Shown piece by piece: positions 1 to 9,908 of a stretch of 64,000 nucleotides of DNA. Under the pieces are notes generated by a model. That model saw only the letters and a program-made list of their open reading frames with translations. It searched no databases and was not told the DNA's origin. Position 1 is the first letter of the stretch; every line of letters begins with the position of its first letter. The DNA is from Comamonadaceae bacterium. Lineage in GTDB: Bacteria; Pseudomonadota; Gammaproteobacteria; Burkholderiales; Burkholderiaceae_C. A program made the position numbers and the translations under genes. Location: NCBI GenBank assembly GCA_947476285.1, contig CANJPU010000011.1, forward strand, positions 24,453-88,452. The letters run 5' to 3'.

Positions 1-82
1 CTGTTTGCTCGAGAAGCCTTGTTTCTTCCTCGCTGAAAGCTTGGTTTCCGAAGTCGGCAGGGCTTAAGAGATTGGGATTCAT
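1..82 (-). CDS. 5' end of an unidentified protein, cut by the window edge
   Basis: Reading leftward from an ATG at 82-80 there are 27 open codons to the window edge, beginning MNPNLLSPADFGNQ and continuing with an acidic helix-like stretch (SEEETRLLEQT). The composition resembles the N-terminus of a cytoplasmic enzyme, and acyl-CoA dehydrogenases in this locus start in a similar way, but this is too short to assign. No strong Shine-Dalgarno sequence precedes the ATG. It would be divergent from the SnoaL-like gene at 447. Confidence 0.4.
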   Translation of the reverse strand, partial: MNPNLLSPADFGNQAFSEEETRLLEQT

Positions 83-446
83 GTAAAACAAAATTTCGCT
101 GGAGTTCTTGTCGGATGCGCAGGGCGAGCTGGTGGGCAGAACCGGACAGGGGCGAAGCCTAGTGGACGCGGCAGGGCTGCTGTCGGCTCTGGCACGAGAT
201 GGGGTCGTCAGGGGTACGAAGCGTGAGTTCGACCTGCAGACCTACACGGGGAGAGGCATAAGAAAGCCTTCGTTCACCAGCCTGTTTCGACGACCGTGCG
301 GCGGCGCGGGGCGCTTGTGCGCTGCCCACATCGTCAGTTACATACATACCCTGAGGCGGGCGCGATGGAAAACGAGATAGCATTTCCCTCGGCTTGTGCT
401 GGTGAGTTCGTCAGTGCAAAGCCTCTGCCTTCTGACAAGGAAAACC
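83..446. other. Intergenic region, no gene recognised
   Basis: This 364-base stretch separates the partial minus-strand frame at the left edge from the SnoaL-like gene. Short open frames exist on both strands, but none has a recognisable domain, a ribosome binding site or sensible composition. It probably carries divergent promoters; I could not pick a convincing -35/-10 pair. Confidence 0.4.
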
Positions 447-1025
447 ATGAACATCGACGAGCGTCTGCAGCGCCTGCTGGACAAGGACGAGATTGAAGGC
501 GTGCTTCAAAAATGGGCGCATGGTGTGGGCCGCAAAGACTGGGACAAAGTGCGCGAAGTCTTCTTTGAAGACGCGACCGATGCGCACAGCGGCCGTTACG
601 AGGGCGGCGTAGAAGGCTTCTTCGCCTGGCAAAAGCGCCACCATGTCGGGGTGGAGCAGTCGGTGCATTTCATCGGCTCGGGCAAGATCGAGTTCGCCTC
701 ACCCGAGCTGGCGCTGTCGCAGTCCTATGTGCTGGCGTTCCATCGCTATGGGTTGGAGGCGCGGCAGGCCCGCATCGACATCTTTGGCCCGGCCCAGGCC
801 GATCGTGTCAAACCCATGCATTCAAACATCGTGGGCCGCTACATTGACCGCTTCGAAAAGCGCAAAGGAGAATGGCGCATCGCCAAGCGGGTGTCGGTGA
901 TCGAATGGGTGCGCTTCGAAGAGGCGCCCTGGGACTTGCCCTTCCAGCCCGGCTGGACGGCAGCCACACGTGACCGCAACGACGCCAGCTACGCCATGCG
1001 GCGCGAGATGGGCCTGCCCGACTGA
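447..1025 (+). CDS. SnoaL/NTF2-like fold protein
   Basis: This 192-residue protein has the cone-shaped NTF2/SnoaL fold signature: an N-terminal helix pair with DWDKVREVFF near residue 30, then strands ending in GRYIDRFEKRKGEWRI and a final VIEWV strand. Family members are small dehydratases, isomerases or ring-hydroxylating dioxygenase small subunits; which applies here cannot be told. The start at 447 is chosen because an ACAAGGA ribosome binding site lies just upstream, whereas the earlier in-frame ATG at 396 encodes an atypical leader. It converges on the acyl-CoA dehydrogenase at 1053 with only 27 bases between stops. An accessory role in the neighbouring acyl-CoA pathway is an inference from position. 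Confidence 0.8.
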   Translation: MNIDERLQRLLDKDEIEGVLQKWAHGVGRKDWDKVREVFFEDATDAHSGRYEGGVEGFFAWQKRHHVGVEQSVHFIGSGKIEFASPELALSQSYVLAFHRYGLEARQARIDIFGPAQADRVKPMHSNIVGRYIDRFEKRKGEWRIAKRVSVIEWVRFEEAPWDLPFQPGWTAATRDRNDASYAMRREMGLPD

Positions 1026-1052
1026 CACGTGGGCACCGCCCCCTCCGCCAGC

Positions 1053-2219
<1,167 letters not shown>

Positions 2220-2244
2220 GATTGCTCTCCGTGAGTTTTCAAGT

Positions 2245-3114
2245 TCAGGCGTGTCCGTCGGGGTTGGGCGGCTGGTTAAAGCGTGGCGGCCTCTTTTCTT
2301 TGAACGCCTTTTTGCCTTCATGCGCATCGGGGTGGTGATCGGCGATGGCGGTCTTGCCGGCGATGTCTTCGCCTGCTTGCTCCAGCGTTTGCTCGGCCGC
2401 GTTGTACACCGCTTTCTTCAGCAAGCGCATGGCCACCTGCGGCCCATTGGCAAGCTCTTGTGCAAATTCCATGGCCCGCGCGGCCAGATCCTGGGGCTCC
2501 ACCACCTCGTTGACCAAACCCATGCGCAGTGCTTCGTCTGCATCGACGATGCGCTTGCGCATGAGAAAGTCCATCGCGCGTGCCACGCCCAGATGCTGCA
2601 CCAGCAGCCAGTGGCCGCCTTCATCGGGCAGGTAGCCAAAGCGAAGTGTCGCGCTGCCCAGCTTGGCGCCGCGCGCGGCGATGCGGAAATCGCTGGCCAG
2701 CGCGATCGACAGACCTGTCTGAATCGCAAAACCGTTGATCGCGCAGACCGACAGCTTGCTCAGATGGCGGATCGAGCGTGCCACCATTTGCGAGGTGGTG
2801 CGCAGAGAGTCATAGCTGCGAAGCTGGGGCGATTCGTTGCCGTAGAGAAGTGGCGGCACCTTGCTGGGCTTCATGGTGTCAGCGCCATATGTTGTGTTGC
2901 TGATGTCATCGCCCGCCACAAAGCCCTTGCCGGTGCCGGTGAAGAGCAGCACCCTCACCCGCTCGTCCATCTGGGCCTGGGCCAGCATCTCGATGAAGTC
3001 GCGCTTGATGCTGCGTGTGAATGCGTTCAAACGCTCGGGCCGGTTGAATGTGACCGTGGCCACACCTGGATCGCTGATCTCAACTTCAAAGCCCGCGTAC
3101 TTTCCGGTGTCCAT
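2245..3114 (-). CDS. Enoyl-CoA hydratase/isomerase (crotonase family)
   Basis: This 289-residue crotonase-fold protein would hydrate or isomerise an enoyl-CoA. It shows the CoA/oxyanion-hole segment GKGFVAGDDI near residue 70 and the second conserved loop around LGSATLRFGYLPDEGG near residue 150. The start MDTGKYAG at 3114 is supported by an AGGAG site a few bases upstream; the open frame extends further but runs through the TetR gene. It begins 5 bases after the TetR stop and ends 25 bases before the preferred start of the acyl-CoA dehydrogenase, so the three are very probably co-transcribed. Substrate specificity is not predictable. Confidence 0.9.
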   Translation of the reverse strand: MDTGKYAGFEVEISDPGVATVTFNRPERLNAFTRSIKRDFIEMLAQAQMDERVRVLLFTGTGKGFVAGDDISNTTYGADTMKPSKVPPLLYGNESPQLRSYDSLRTTSQMVARSIRHLSKLSVCAINGFAIQTGLSIALASDFRIAARGAKLGSATLRFGYLPDEGGHWLLVQHLGVARAMDFLMRKRIVDADEALRMGLVNEVVEPQDLAARAMEFAQELANGPQVAMRLLKKAVYNAAEQTLEQAGEDIAGKTAIADHHPDAHEGKKAFKEKRPPRFNQPPNPDGHA

Positions 3115-3119
3115 ATTGG

Positions 3120-3986
3120 CTACTCCTTTTGGCCTGCTTTTGTGCTGCGTGTGCTGGCGGGTCTGCGTGGCTTTGCGCGCTGGCTGCCCTGCGCGAATGC
3201 GGCCAGCCCGTGGCCCAGCGCAGAGATGGCCTCGGGCTCCATGCCTTCGAGCAGTTTGACAATAGACGATGTGGCCGGTGGTAGTCGCACCTGCGCAGTA
3301 TCGCGCCATATGCCGTTGAAAAAGATCGACGCCATTTGCTCGGCGACTTCCACCGGGCTGAGCTTGCCCGGCCTGAACCACTCCACCGCGCCGATCAGGC
3401 TGCCCAGCAGTGCGGTGCGCAAGACCATCAGGTTGACATCGGCGCGCAGCTCACCGGCGTCCAGTGCGCCCTGCAGCAAGTCGCCCCAAAATTTTGCGTA
3501 CGCCTGCGGATAGCTGGCAAAGCGTGCCTGCACGGATTCTGGCACCTGGTCATGAATCTTCATGAAGGCCAGTGTGTAGTTGCTGCGGCGCAAGCTGCGT
3601 GAGAGCTGCGCGCGCATGGCGATGGCGATGCGGTCCTTGTAGCTGGTCTGGGGCGGCAAGCCCGCCATGGATTCGCGCAGGCTCTCAATGGTGGGGCCCA
3701 GCGCGGTCTTGAGAAACTCCTCGACCAGATCTTCCTTGGAATGGAAGTAGTAATACATTGCGCCGCTTTGCGTGCCCGCCTCCAGGGCGATGTCCTCCAG
3801 CCGCACAGCCGCGTAGCCGCGCTCGCAAAACAGCTTGGCCGCAGCATCCAGAATCAGCTGGCGTTTGAGTGTGGATTTGGGCCGCGTGCCAGTGCTGGCC
3901 CGCACGCGCACGCGGCTGCTTGTCGCGCGGCTTGTGCTGGCAGGTCGCTTGCGCTTGTCTGGGTTCAGGCTGGGTCGGGCGGGCAT
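3120..3986 (-). CDS. TetR-family transcriptional regulator
   Basis: The 288-residue protein has a basic, unstructured N-terminus of about 45 residues, then a canonical TetR helix-turn-helix (ILDAAAKLFCERGYAAVRLEDIALEAG, TQSGAMYYYF, SKEDLVEEFL), followed by an all-helical ligand-binding domain. It is the first gene of the minus-strand operon and diverges from the SDR/acyl-CoA synthetase operon across a 224-base gap. Regulators with this position in acyl-CoA catabolic loci usually repress both directions and respond to an acyl-CoA; that is inferred here. The start MPARPS is used because the upstream in-frame extension covers the promoter region. Confidence 0.9.
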   Translation of the reverse strand: MPARPSLNPDKRKRPASTSRATSSRVRVRASTGTRPKSTLKRQLILDAAAKLFCERGYAAVRLEDIALEAGTQSGAMYYYFHSKEDLVEEFLKTALGPTIESLRESMAGLPPQTSYKDRIAIAMRAQLSRSLRRSNYTLAFMKIHDQVPESVQARFASYPQAYAKFWGDLLQGALDAGELRADVNLMVLRTALLGSLIGAVEWFRPGKLSPVEVAEQMASIFFNGIWRDTAQVRLPPATSSIVKLLEGMEPEAISALGHGLAAFAQGSQRAKPRRPASTRSTKAGQKE

Positions 3987-4210
3987 TGCGCCAAAATATA
4001 CCAGCTTGATTGGAAAATATAAACTTACTTCGATTACCAGCGCCTCGTAATGCCCGGGACAACAGAGAAATTGAAGCAATGCCGCCGTCTTTCGGGCTGC
4101 GCCAGTTTCTAATGCCTTTTAGAAACACGTTGACATACAGCCGCGCTGAGTGAGATACTTTTTTCCGCTCAGGCTTGGGTGCTGGAGCGCCAACACAGGA
4201 GTACTTCCGC
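3987..4210. promoter_or_regulatory. Divergent control region with sigma-70-like promoter
   Basis: The 224-base gap between the divergent TetR and SDR genes contains TTGACA at 4130-4135 and GATACT at 4154-4159, separated by 18 bases and pointing toward the SDR gene. Closer to tetR lies an AT-rich imperfect dyad (3996-4024, two AAAATATA copies around CCAgcttgaTTGG), a plausible TetR operator overlapping the tetR promoter. The GGAG site before the SDR start is at about 4197-4200. The promoter is read from consensus only. Confidence 0.5.
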
Positions 4211-5089
4211 ATGGGCTGCTTAACCGGCAAGGCCGTGATCATCACCGGGGCCGGCCAGGGCCTTGGGCAAGCATATGCGCAAGATGCGGCCAGAGAAGGC
4301 GCGGCAGTCTTGGTCAATGACATAGACCCTTCGCACTGCGAAGCCGTCGCAGCGGCCATTCGCGATGCGGGCGGCCTTGCCCTGGCCCACCCCGCCGATG
4401 TTTCCGACTGGGAACAAACCCGGCTGCTGATTGATCGCTGCGTGAAGGCCTTCGGCAGGCTCGATGGTCTGGTCAACAATGCCGCGCGTCTGCACAACGC
4501 AAAGCCCGAAGAAGAAACCGAAGCCGCGCTGCGCACCATCGTGGAGTGCAACATATTGGGCTCGATGTTCTGCGGCGTGCATGCCAGCCGCCAGATGCTG
4601 GCCCAAGGCAGTGGCAGTATTGTCAACGTGAGCTCCGGTGCGCAGACGGGCTTTGCCGGCCTGGGTGCCTACGGCGCCACCAAGGGCGCCATCGCATCCC
4701 TCACCTACGCCTGGGCCATCGAACACGGCCCGCGCGGCATTCGCGTCAATGCCATCTCACCCATCGCCCGCTCTCCCATGTCCGAGCAGGGCCGCATTAC
4801 GTCCATCGCCAGAGGCGAGACGCCGCGCCCGCAGCCAACCGTGATGCCCGCTGACAACGCCGCACTGGTCAGTTACCTGCTGTCCGACCTTGCCGCCGGT
4901 ATCAATGGCCAGGTGGTGCGCTTTGATGGCAAGAAGCTTTATCTGATGAGCCATCCGCAGGTGATTGACTCGTCGGCGGCCTGCGCCAGCCTGACGCTGG
5001 AAAACGTGCAACAGGCTTTCGACACAGAGCTTCGTGCGCGCCTACAGCCGTGTGGAATTGTGCTCGCCCAGATGGGCATCAAAAGCTGA
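4211..5089 (+). CDS. Short-chain dehydrogenase/reductase
   Basis: This 292-residue Rossmann-fold oxidoreductase has the nucleotide motif TGAGQGLGQ near residue 12, LVNNAA near 92, the catalytic Ser in NVSSGAQ and the YGATK catalytic Tyr/Lys pair. It would oxidise a hydroxyacyl-CoA or alcohol with NAD(P). A C-terminal extension of about 45 residues follows the usual SDR end. The ATG at 4211 is preceded by an AGGAG site. It ends 2 bases before the acyl-CoA synthetase start, so the two are translationally linked, which fits a beta-oxidation-like hydroxyacyl dehydrogenase step. Confidence 0.9.
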   Translation: MGCLTGKAVIITGAGQGLGQAYAQDAAREGAAVLVNDIDPSHCEAVAAAIRDAGGLALAHPADVSDWEQTRLLIDRCVKAFGRLDGLVNNAARLHNAKPEEETEAALRTIVECNILGSMFCGVHASRQMLAQGSGSIVNVSSGAQTGFAGLGAYGATKGAIASLTYAWAIEHGPRGIRVNAISPIARSPMSEQGRITSIARGETPRPQPTVMPADNAALVSYLLSDLAAGINGQVVRFDGKKLYLMSHPQVIDSSAACASLTLENVQQAFDTELRARLQPCGIVLAQMGIKS

Positions 5090-5091
5090 AC

Positions 5092-6621
5092 ATGCACCCG
5101 CTTGCAGCCAGCTCGCTCGAAAGGCGCACGCGTGCCACCTGGGAGCGCTGCAGTGCGCAGCTTTGCGTTGAATTCAAAGGCCGATCATTCTCCTGGGGCG
5201 ACGTCGCCCGCTTCGCCCTGCAGCTCGATGCGCTGCTTTCGGCGCATGGCTGCCACCGCGGTCATCGGGTGGCCGTCATTGCGCGCAGCACTCCGGGCGT
5301 TCTGGCCAGCCAGTATGCGCTGCTGGGCACCGGGCGCGAGCTCGTCATCGTCAATCCCTTTGCGCCGCAGGCCGCCATCGCCTCCGAGCTGGCGCGGCTG
5401 GCGCCCCTCGTTGTGATCGCCCACGCGCGCGATTGGGACACGCCTGAGCTGGCCCAGTGGCAAGGCCCAGCACATGCGCTAGCCGTGCGCATCGGCCACG
5501 ACGATCTGAGCGCACCCATCGCCAACACACCCGCGCACTGGGCAGGCCTGCCATCGGTCTCACCTGGCGATGCCGCCGCAGTGGAGATGCTCACCAGCGG
5601 CACCACTGGCGCGCCCAAGCGCGCACGAATGCGCGCAGACACAGTGGATGCCGCAGGCCAGGACGCCTGGGACACGCTGACCGACATCGAGCGTTACACC
5701 GCATCTGCCGACAGGGCGCAACCGTTCCTAAACTTCTGGCCCTTGACCAACGTAGGCGGCCTGTCCTTCGTCTTTCATGCTGCGCTGGAAGGCCGCGCCA
5801 TGGTGTTGTTCGAGCGATTCGACGTGGCCGCCTATGTGGAGGCGGTGCGCCGCTGGCAGCCGGCTGTGCTCACGCTGCCGCCGGCGCAACTGCGAATGGT
5901 CATGGCCGCGCAAGTGGCGCCAAGTGACCTGGCCTGCGCAGCAGTCGTTCGCTCAGCCAACGCGCCGCTCGACCCGAGTCTGCGCGATGAATTCGAGGCC
6001 GCATACCGCATACCCATCATGACGTATTACGGCGTCACCGAATTTTGCGGCGTGGTCTCGGGCTGGCCCATGGAGGTCTTCATGCGTCTGCGCAAATCCA
6101 AGGCCGCCAGTGTGGGCCTACCGCGTCCGGGCGTTGGCTTTCGCATCGTCCTGCAAGCAGGCGGCAAAGCACTGCCGCCCGATGCCATCGGCACGCTTGA
6201 AGTGCGGGTGGGCCGGCTGGGGCCGCAGTGGATCACCACCTCCGACATGGGCCGCATCGACGCCGATGGTTTCCTCTTTCTTGAAGGGCGTGCCGATGGC
6301 GCCATCAACCGAGGCGGCTTCAAGATACTGCCCGAAACCATCGTGCAGGCCTTGCGCACCCATCCGGCTGTGTACGACGCCGCTGTCATCGGCCTGACCG
6401 ATGAGCGCCTGGGTGCGGTGCCCATTGCATTCGTAGAGCTGCGTGAGGGGGCAGCTTTGGTGAGCGAGACTCAGCTACGCGACTATCTGCGCGGCAAGCT
6501 GGTCGCCTACCAGGTGCCGCAGCGCGTGCATGTGCTGAGCCAGTTGCCGCGCACGCCCACCATGAAGGTCAACATCGCACAGCTTGATGACATTGCACGT
6601 GCCAACCCCGACGCACAATGA
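5092..6621 (+). CDS. AMP-dependent acyl-CoA synthetase/ligase
   Basis: This 509-residue member of the ANL superfamily should activate a carboxylic acid to its CoA thioester through an acyl-adenylate. Visible motifs are the P-loop LTSGTTGAPKRA near residue 166, YYGVTEF near 311, the TSDMGR...EGRADGAINRGGFKI hinge region near 380-405, and the terminal catalytic Lys in PRTPTMKVNI near 494. It is shorter than classical fatty-acyl ligases, with a compact N-terminal domain. The gene sits between the SDR and the Bug receptor and is likely the entry step of the locus. Confidence 0.88.
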   Translation: MHPLAASSLERRTRATWERCSAQLCVEFKGRSFSWGDVARFALQLDALLSAHGCHRGHRVAVIARSTPGVLASQYALLGTGRELVIVNPFAPQAAIASELARLAPLVVIAHARDWDTPELAQWQGPAHALAVRIGHDDLSAPIANTPAHWAGLPSVSPGDAAAVEMLTSGTTGAPKRARMRADTVDAAGQDAWDTLTDIERYTASADRAQPFLNFWPLTNVGGLSFVFHAALEGRAMVLFERFDVAAYVEAVRRWQPAVLTLPPAQLRMVMAAQVAPSDLACAAVVRSANAPLDPSLRDEFEAAYRIPIMTYYGVTEFCGVVSGWPMEVFMRLRKSKAASVGLPRPGVGFRIVLQAGGKALPPDAIGTLEVRVGRLGPQWITTSDMGRIDADGFLFLEGRADGAINRGGFKILPETIVQALRTHPAVYDAAVIGLTDERLGAVPIAFVELREGAALVSETQLRDYLRGKLVAYQVPQRVHVLSQLPRTPTMKVNIAQLDDIARANPDAQ

Positions 6622-6656
6622 AATATGCACAGCCCACATGCCCACCGGAGACAAAA

Positions 6657-7640
6657 ATGAAACTCGCTCTGTCCATCGCAGCACTGGCCCTGGCCCTGGC
6701 ATCGGCCGCCACACAGGCCCAGCCATCCTCGGCCGCAGCCTATCCTGATCGCACCATTCGCCTGATCGTGCCGCTTGCGCCGGGTGGTTCGGCCGACGCG
6801 CTGGGCCGCATGGTGGCCAAGGCCTTGCAGGACAGATTGGGCAAGCCGGTGATTGTGGACAACCGACCCGGCGCGGGCACCACCATCGGCATGCTGGCAG
6901 TGGCCAAGGCACCGCCCGATGGCTACACCATTGGCCTGGGCAACATTGCCAGCCATTCGCTCAACCCCTTGCTGATGGCCAGCATCCCCTACGACGCGGC
7001 GCGTGATTTCGCACCCATCACGCGCGTGGCTGATCAAGTGGCCATGCTGGTGGTCAACCCCAACAAGGTGCCCGCCACCAATATGACCGAGCTGCTGGCC
7101 TATGCCAGGGCCAACCCCGGCAAGCTCAGCTTCGGCTCCACCAGTTCGGGCGGCTCTACCCACATCGGCATGGAACTCTTCGCGGCCAAGGCCGGCATCA
7201 AGATGACCCATGTGCCCTACAAAGGGTCCGCGCCCATGCTCAACGACTTGCTCGCAGGCCAGATTGATCTGGTGCTCGATCCCTTCTCCAGCTCGGGCCC
7301 CCATGTACAGGCCGGCAAGTTGCGCGCCCTGGGCGTGATAGGGCCTCAGCGGCAGTTTTATGCACCCGAGCTGCCCGCGATCAACGAGTTCGTGCCAGGG
7401 GCCGAGATGGTCACCTGGAACGGCATGTTCGCACCGGCCGGCACGCCCACCGCCATCGTGGACAAACTGGCCACCGAAATCCGCGCCTATCTCAACGAGC
7501 CGGCCACTCGCGATCTGCTGCGCAAGATGGGCATGACACCCGGCGCAGACTCACCCGAGGAGTTTCGCAAGTTCATCGCCGACGAACGCGCGCGCTTCAA
7601 GCCGGTGATCGAGCAGGCCGGCATACGGCTGGAGAACTGA
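6657..7640 (+). CDS. Bug/TctC-family periplasmic solute receptor
   Basis: The 327-residue precursor has a signal peptide of about 22 residues (hydrophobic LALSIAALALALASAA ending ATQA) and the family hallmarks IRLIVPLAPGGSADALGR and VIVDNRPGAGTTIG. These receptors bind carboxylates such as dicarboxylates, tricarboxylates or aromatic acids for tripartite tricarboxylate transporters or sensory roles. The ATG at 6657 is chosen since it starts the signal peptide and follows CCGGAG. No TctA/TctB genes are adjacent, so it either shares a distant permease or has another role. It lies between the ligase and the acyl-CoA dehydrogenase pair. Confidence 0.93.
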   Translation: MKLALSIAALALALASAATQAQPSSAAAYPDRTIRLIVPLAPGGSADALGRMVAKALQDRLGKPVIVDNRPGAGTTIGMLAVAKAPPDGYTIGLGNIASHSLNPLLMASIPYDAARDFAPITRVADQVAMLVVNPNKVPATNMTELLAYARANPGKLSFGSTSSGGSTHIGMELFAAKAGIKMTHVPYKGSAPMLNDLLAGQIDLVLDPFSSSGPHVQAGKLRALGVIGPQRQFYAPELPAINEFVPGAEMVTWNGMFAPAGTPTAIVDKLATEIRAYLNEPATRDLLRKMGMTPGADSPEEFRKFIADERARFKPVIEQAGIRLEN

Positions 7641-7674
7641 TGCACGCCAACGCGTCACACATCGGAGAACGGTC

Positions 7675-8841
7675 TTGCAACTGAACTTCACGCCCGAGGA
7701 ACAAGCCTTCAGGCATGAGGTGCGCGCCTGGCTGCAAGCCAATGCGCCCACCGGCAAGCGCCCCAAGGAAGGCGCGGCCATGCGTGAGTTCGACACCGCA
7801 TGGCAGCGCAAGCAATACGAGGCGGGCTGGGGCGGTATCTCTTGGCCGGCGCAGTACGGCGGCAAGGGCTTGCCGCTCAGCCAGCAGATGATCTGGTTTG
7901 AAGAATATGCGCGGGCCGGCGCGCCAGCGCCGGGCAGCATGTTCGTCGCATTGAACCATGGCGGCCCCACCCTCATCGTGCGCGGCACGCCCGAGCAAAA
8001 GGCATTTCACTTGCCGCGCATCCTGCGCGGCGAATCGGTCTGGTGCCAGGGATTCTCAGAGCCTTGGGCTGGCTCCGATCTGGCGGGCTTGCGCGCGAAG
8101 GGCGTGGTCGATGGCGATCATCTTGTCGTCACTGGCCAGAAAATCTGGACCTCCTACGCCACAGTGGCAAACTACCAGGAACTGCTGGTGCGCACCGACC
8201 CAGCCGCACCGCGCCACAAGGGCATCACCTGGGTCATTTGCGACATGAAGTTGCCCGGCATCACGGTGCGGCCGATTCAGGCCATGCCGGGCTACTCGCC
8301 GTTTTGCGAAGTGTTTTATGACGAGGTGCGCATCCCCTTGTCCAATGTGGTGGGCCAGATCAACGACGGCTGGAACGTGGCGATGTCCACTCTGTCATTT
8401 GAGCGCGGCACCGCCCTCATCTGCTATCAGGTGGAGCTGGAGCGAACGGTGGAGCGGCTGATTGCACTGGCCGGCGAGGTGACGGGGCCGGACGGCATAC
8501 GAGCGGCCATCGCACATGACGACATCGCCTGCGCATTGGCGCGCCTTCGCACCGAGGCGGCTGCCTTGCGGGCGATGAATTACCTCACCCTCTCGCGCAG
8601 CAGCCGGCAGGATGTGCCTGGGGCCGAGAGCACCATGGCCGCGCTCTACTTCGGAGAGTTGCTCAACCGGGTGCACCGGGTGGCTCTGGAGGTGCTGGGC
8701 CCGCTGTCCATCGAACGCGCCGGGATCTCCGACGTCTGGGGCTTCGGCTATCTTGACGCGTTCAAGCAGACCATTGCCGGCGGCACATCAGAGATCCGGC
8801 GCAACATCATCGGCGAGCGCGTGCTCGGCCTGCCGCGATGA
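7675..8841 (+). CDS. Acyl-CoA dehydrogenase, first subunit of a pair
   Basis: The 388-residue flavoprotein starts with TTG at 7675 after a CGGAGAAC site. It shows the FAD/substrate segment FSEPWAGSDLAG near residue 125, the middle-domain KIWTSYATVANY and a typical C-terminus (FKQTIAGGTSEIRRNIIGERVLGLPR in part). Its stop overlaps the start of a second, diverged acyl-CoA dehydrogenase by the ATGA arrangement. Such adjacent unequal pairs are known to form alpha2beta2 dehydrogenases for steroid side chains, pimeloyl-CoA or cyclic acyl-CoAs. The substrate here is unknown. Confidence 0.9.
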   Translation: MQLNFTPEEQAFRHEVRAWLQANAPTGKRPKEGAAMREFDTAWQRKQYEAGWGGISWPAQYGGKGLPLSQQMIWFEEYARAGAPAPGSMFVALNHGGPTLIVRGTPEQKAFHLPRILRGESVWCQGFSEPWAGSDLAGLRAKGVVDGDHLVVTGQKIWTSYATVANYQELLVRTDPAAPRHKGITWVICDMKLPGITVRPIQAMPGYSPFCEVFYDEVRIPLSNVVGQINDGWNVAMSTLSFERGTALICYQVELERTVERLIALAGEVTGPDGIRAAIAHDDIACALARLRTEAAALRAMNYLTLSRSSRQDVPGAESTMAALYFGELLNRVHRVALEVLGPLSIERAGISDVWGFGYLDAFKQTIAGGTSEIRRNIIGERVLGLPR

Positions 8842-9866
8842 TCGATTTTCTTCCCGACCAAAGCCAGGAGCAGGCGCAAGAAAGCTTCATTGCCTTTCTG
8901 GGCCGCGAAGCGCCGATCACGCGGCTGCGCAAGCCGCAAGACACGTCGACCCCGCGTGACGCACAACTGTGGAAACCCATGGCCGACCTAGGTTGGCTGG
9001 GCCTGGGCGTGGCGCAGGATCAGGGCGGCCTGGGTCTGGGCATTGCAGAGGAGATGCTGTTGTTCGTGCAGGCTGGCCGTCACCTGATCTCGCCTGCGCT
9101 GCTGTCCACCGTGATGGGCGCACACCTGGCGAGCGCGCTGGGGCAAACCCAATTGGCCAGTGACGTCATCGAAGGCCGCACGCCAGTCGGCCTGGCCAGT
9201 GCCACCAGGCCCGCGCAGCTTGGGGCCCGTTGCAACGGTGACCTTCATTGCTACGACGCGGTGCATTGCGATTGGCTGGTGGCATGGGACAGCACGGGTA
9301 TTGCGCTGTTGGAGCGATCGGCATTCACGGCGCGTGAGCGCGTTGCTGCCCTGGATGAAACCGTGCTGCTGGAAGTGGCCAGCTTGCATGATGCAGTGCC
9401 CGCCGCATGGGTGCCCGCCGCGCAGGCGCCGCTACAGCATCACGCCACCATCCTCAATGCCGCCATGCTGGTTGGCATGGCACAAGGCGCGCGAGACCTG
9501 GCTGTGGCCTATGCCAAGATACGCGAACAATTCGGCAAGCCCATAGGCTCATTCCAGGCCATCAAGCACATGTGCGCTGACATGGCGGTGCGCTGCGAAG
9601 CGGCATCGGCGCAAACCATTTTCGGCGCATTGGCCAAGCACGAGTTGCGCCCCGATTTGGCCTTCCAGGCTGCCTGCGCAAAATCGATTGCCGTGGATGC
9701 GGCCATTGAGAACGGCGCTGCCGCGGTCAGGGTGCACGGCGGAATGGGATTCACCGCTGAGTGCGAGGCCCATTTGTTTCTCAAGCGAGCCCACGTGCTG
9801 GACCAGACCGGCGACAACCGCAGGAGGCTGCAGGATTTCGTGCTGCGTCAGGCGGCGCCGGTGTGA
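8838..9866 (+). CDS. Acyl-CoA dehydrogenase, second subunit of a pair
   Basis: This 342-residue protein is shorter than usual acyl-CoA dehydrogenases and begins by a 4-base overlap with the preceding one. The N-terminal helical domain is recognisable (GWLGLGVAQDQGGLGLG near residue 55), the middle domain is shortened, and the C-terminal domain has AYAKIREQFGKPIGSFQAIKH and RVHGGMGFTAECEAHLFLKRA. The end lacks the usual EGTSEIQR-like catalytic/FAD element, suggesting a partner subunit with incomplete catalytic or FAD-binding residues. It is the last gene of the plus operon and converges on the CoA-transferase at 9909. Confidence 0.85.
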   Translation: MIDFLPDQSQEQAQESFIAFLGREAPITRLRKPQDTSTPRDAQLWKPMADLGWLGLGVAQDQGGLGLGIAEEMLLFVQAGRHLISPALLSTVMGAHLASALGQTQLASDVIEGRTPVGLASATRPAQLGARCNGDLHCYDAVHCDWLVAWDSTGIALLERSAFTARERVAALDETVLLEVASLHDAVPAAWVPAAQAPLQHHATILNAAMLVGMAQGARDLAVAYAKIREQFGKPIGSFQAIKHMCADMAVRCEAASAQTIFGALAKHELRPDLAFQAACAKSIAVDAAIENGAAAVRVHGGMGFTAECEAHLFLKRAHVLDQTGDNRRRLQDFVLRQAAPV

Positions 9867-9908
9867 GTGTCTTCACGGATGTCGGGCCGGCCATTACGGC
9901 CAAAGCTT

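Noticed and set aside
108..383. Frames on both strands in the left-end intergenic region
   Set aside because: Opposed overlapping frames without ribosome binding sites or domains; probably chance.
9867..9908. Hairpin GGCCG/CGGCC between convergent genes as terminator
   Set aside because: Only a 5-bp stem without a T-run; not enough to call.
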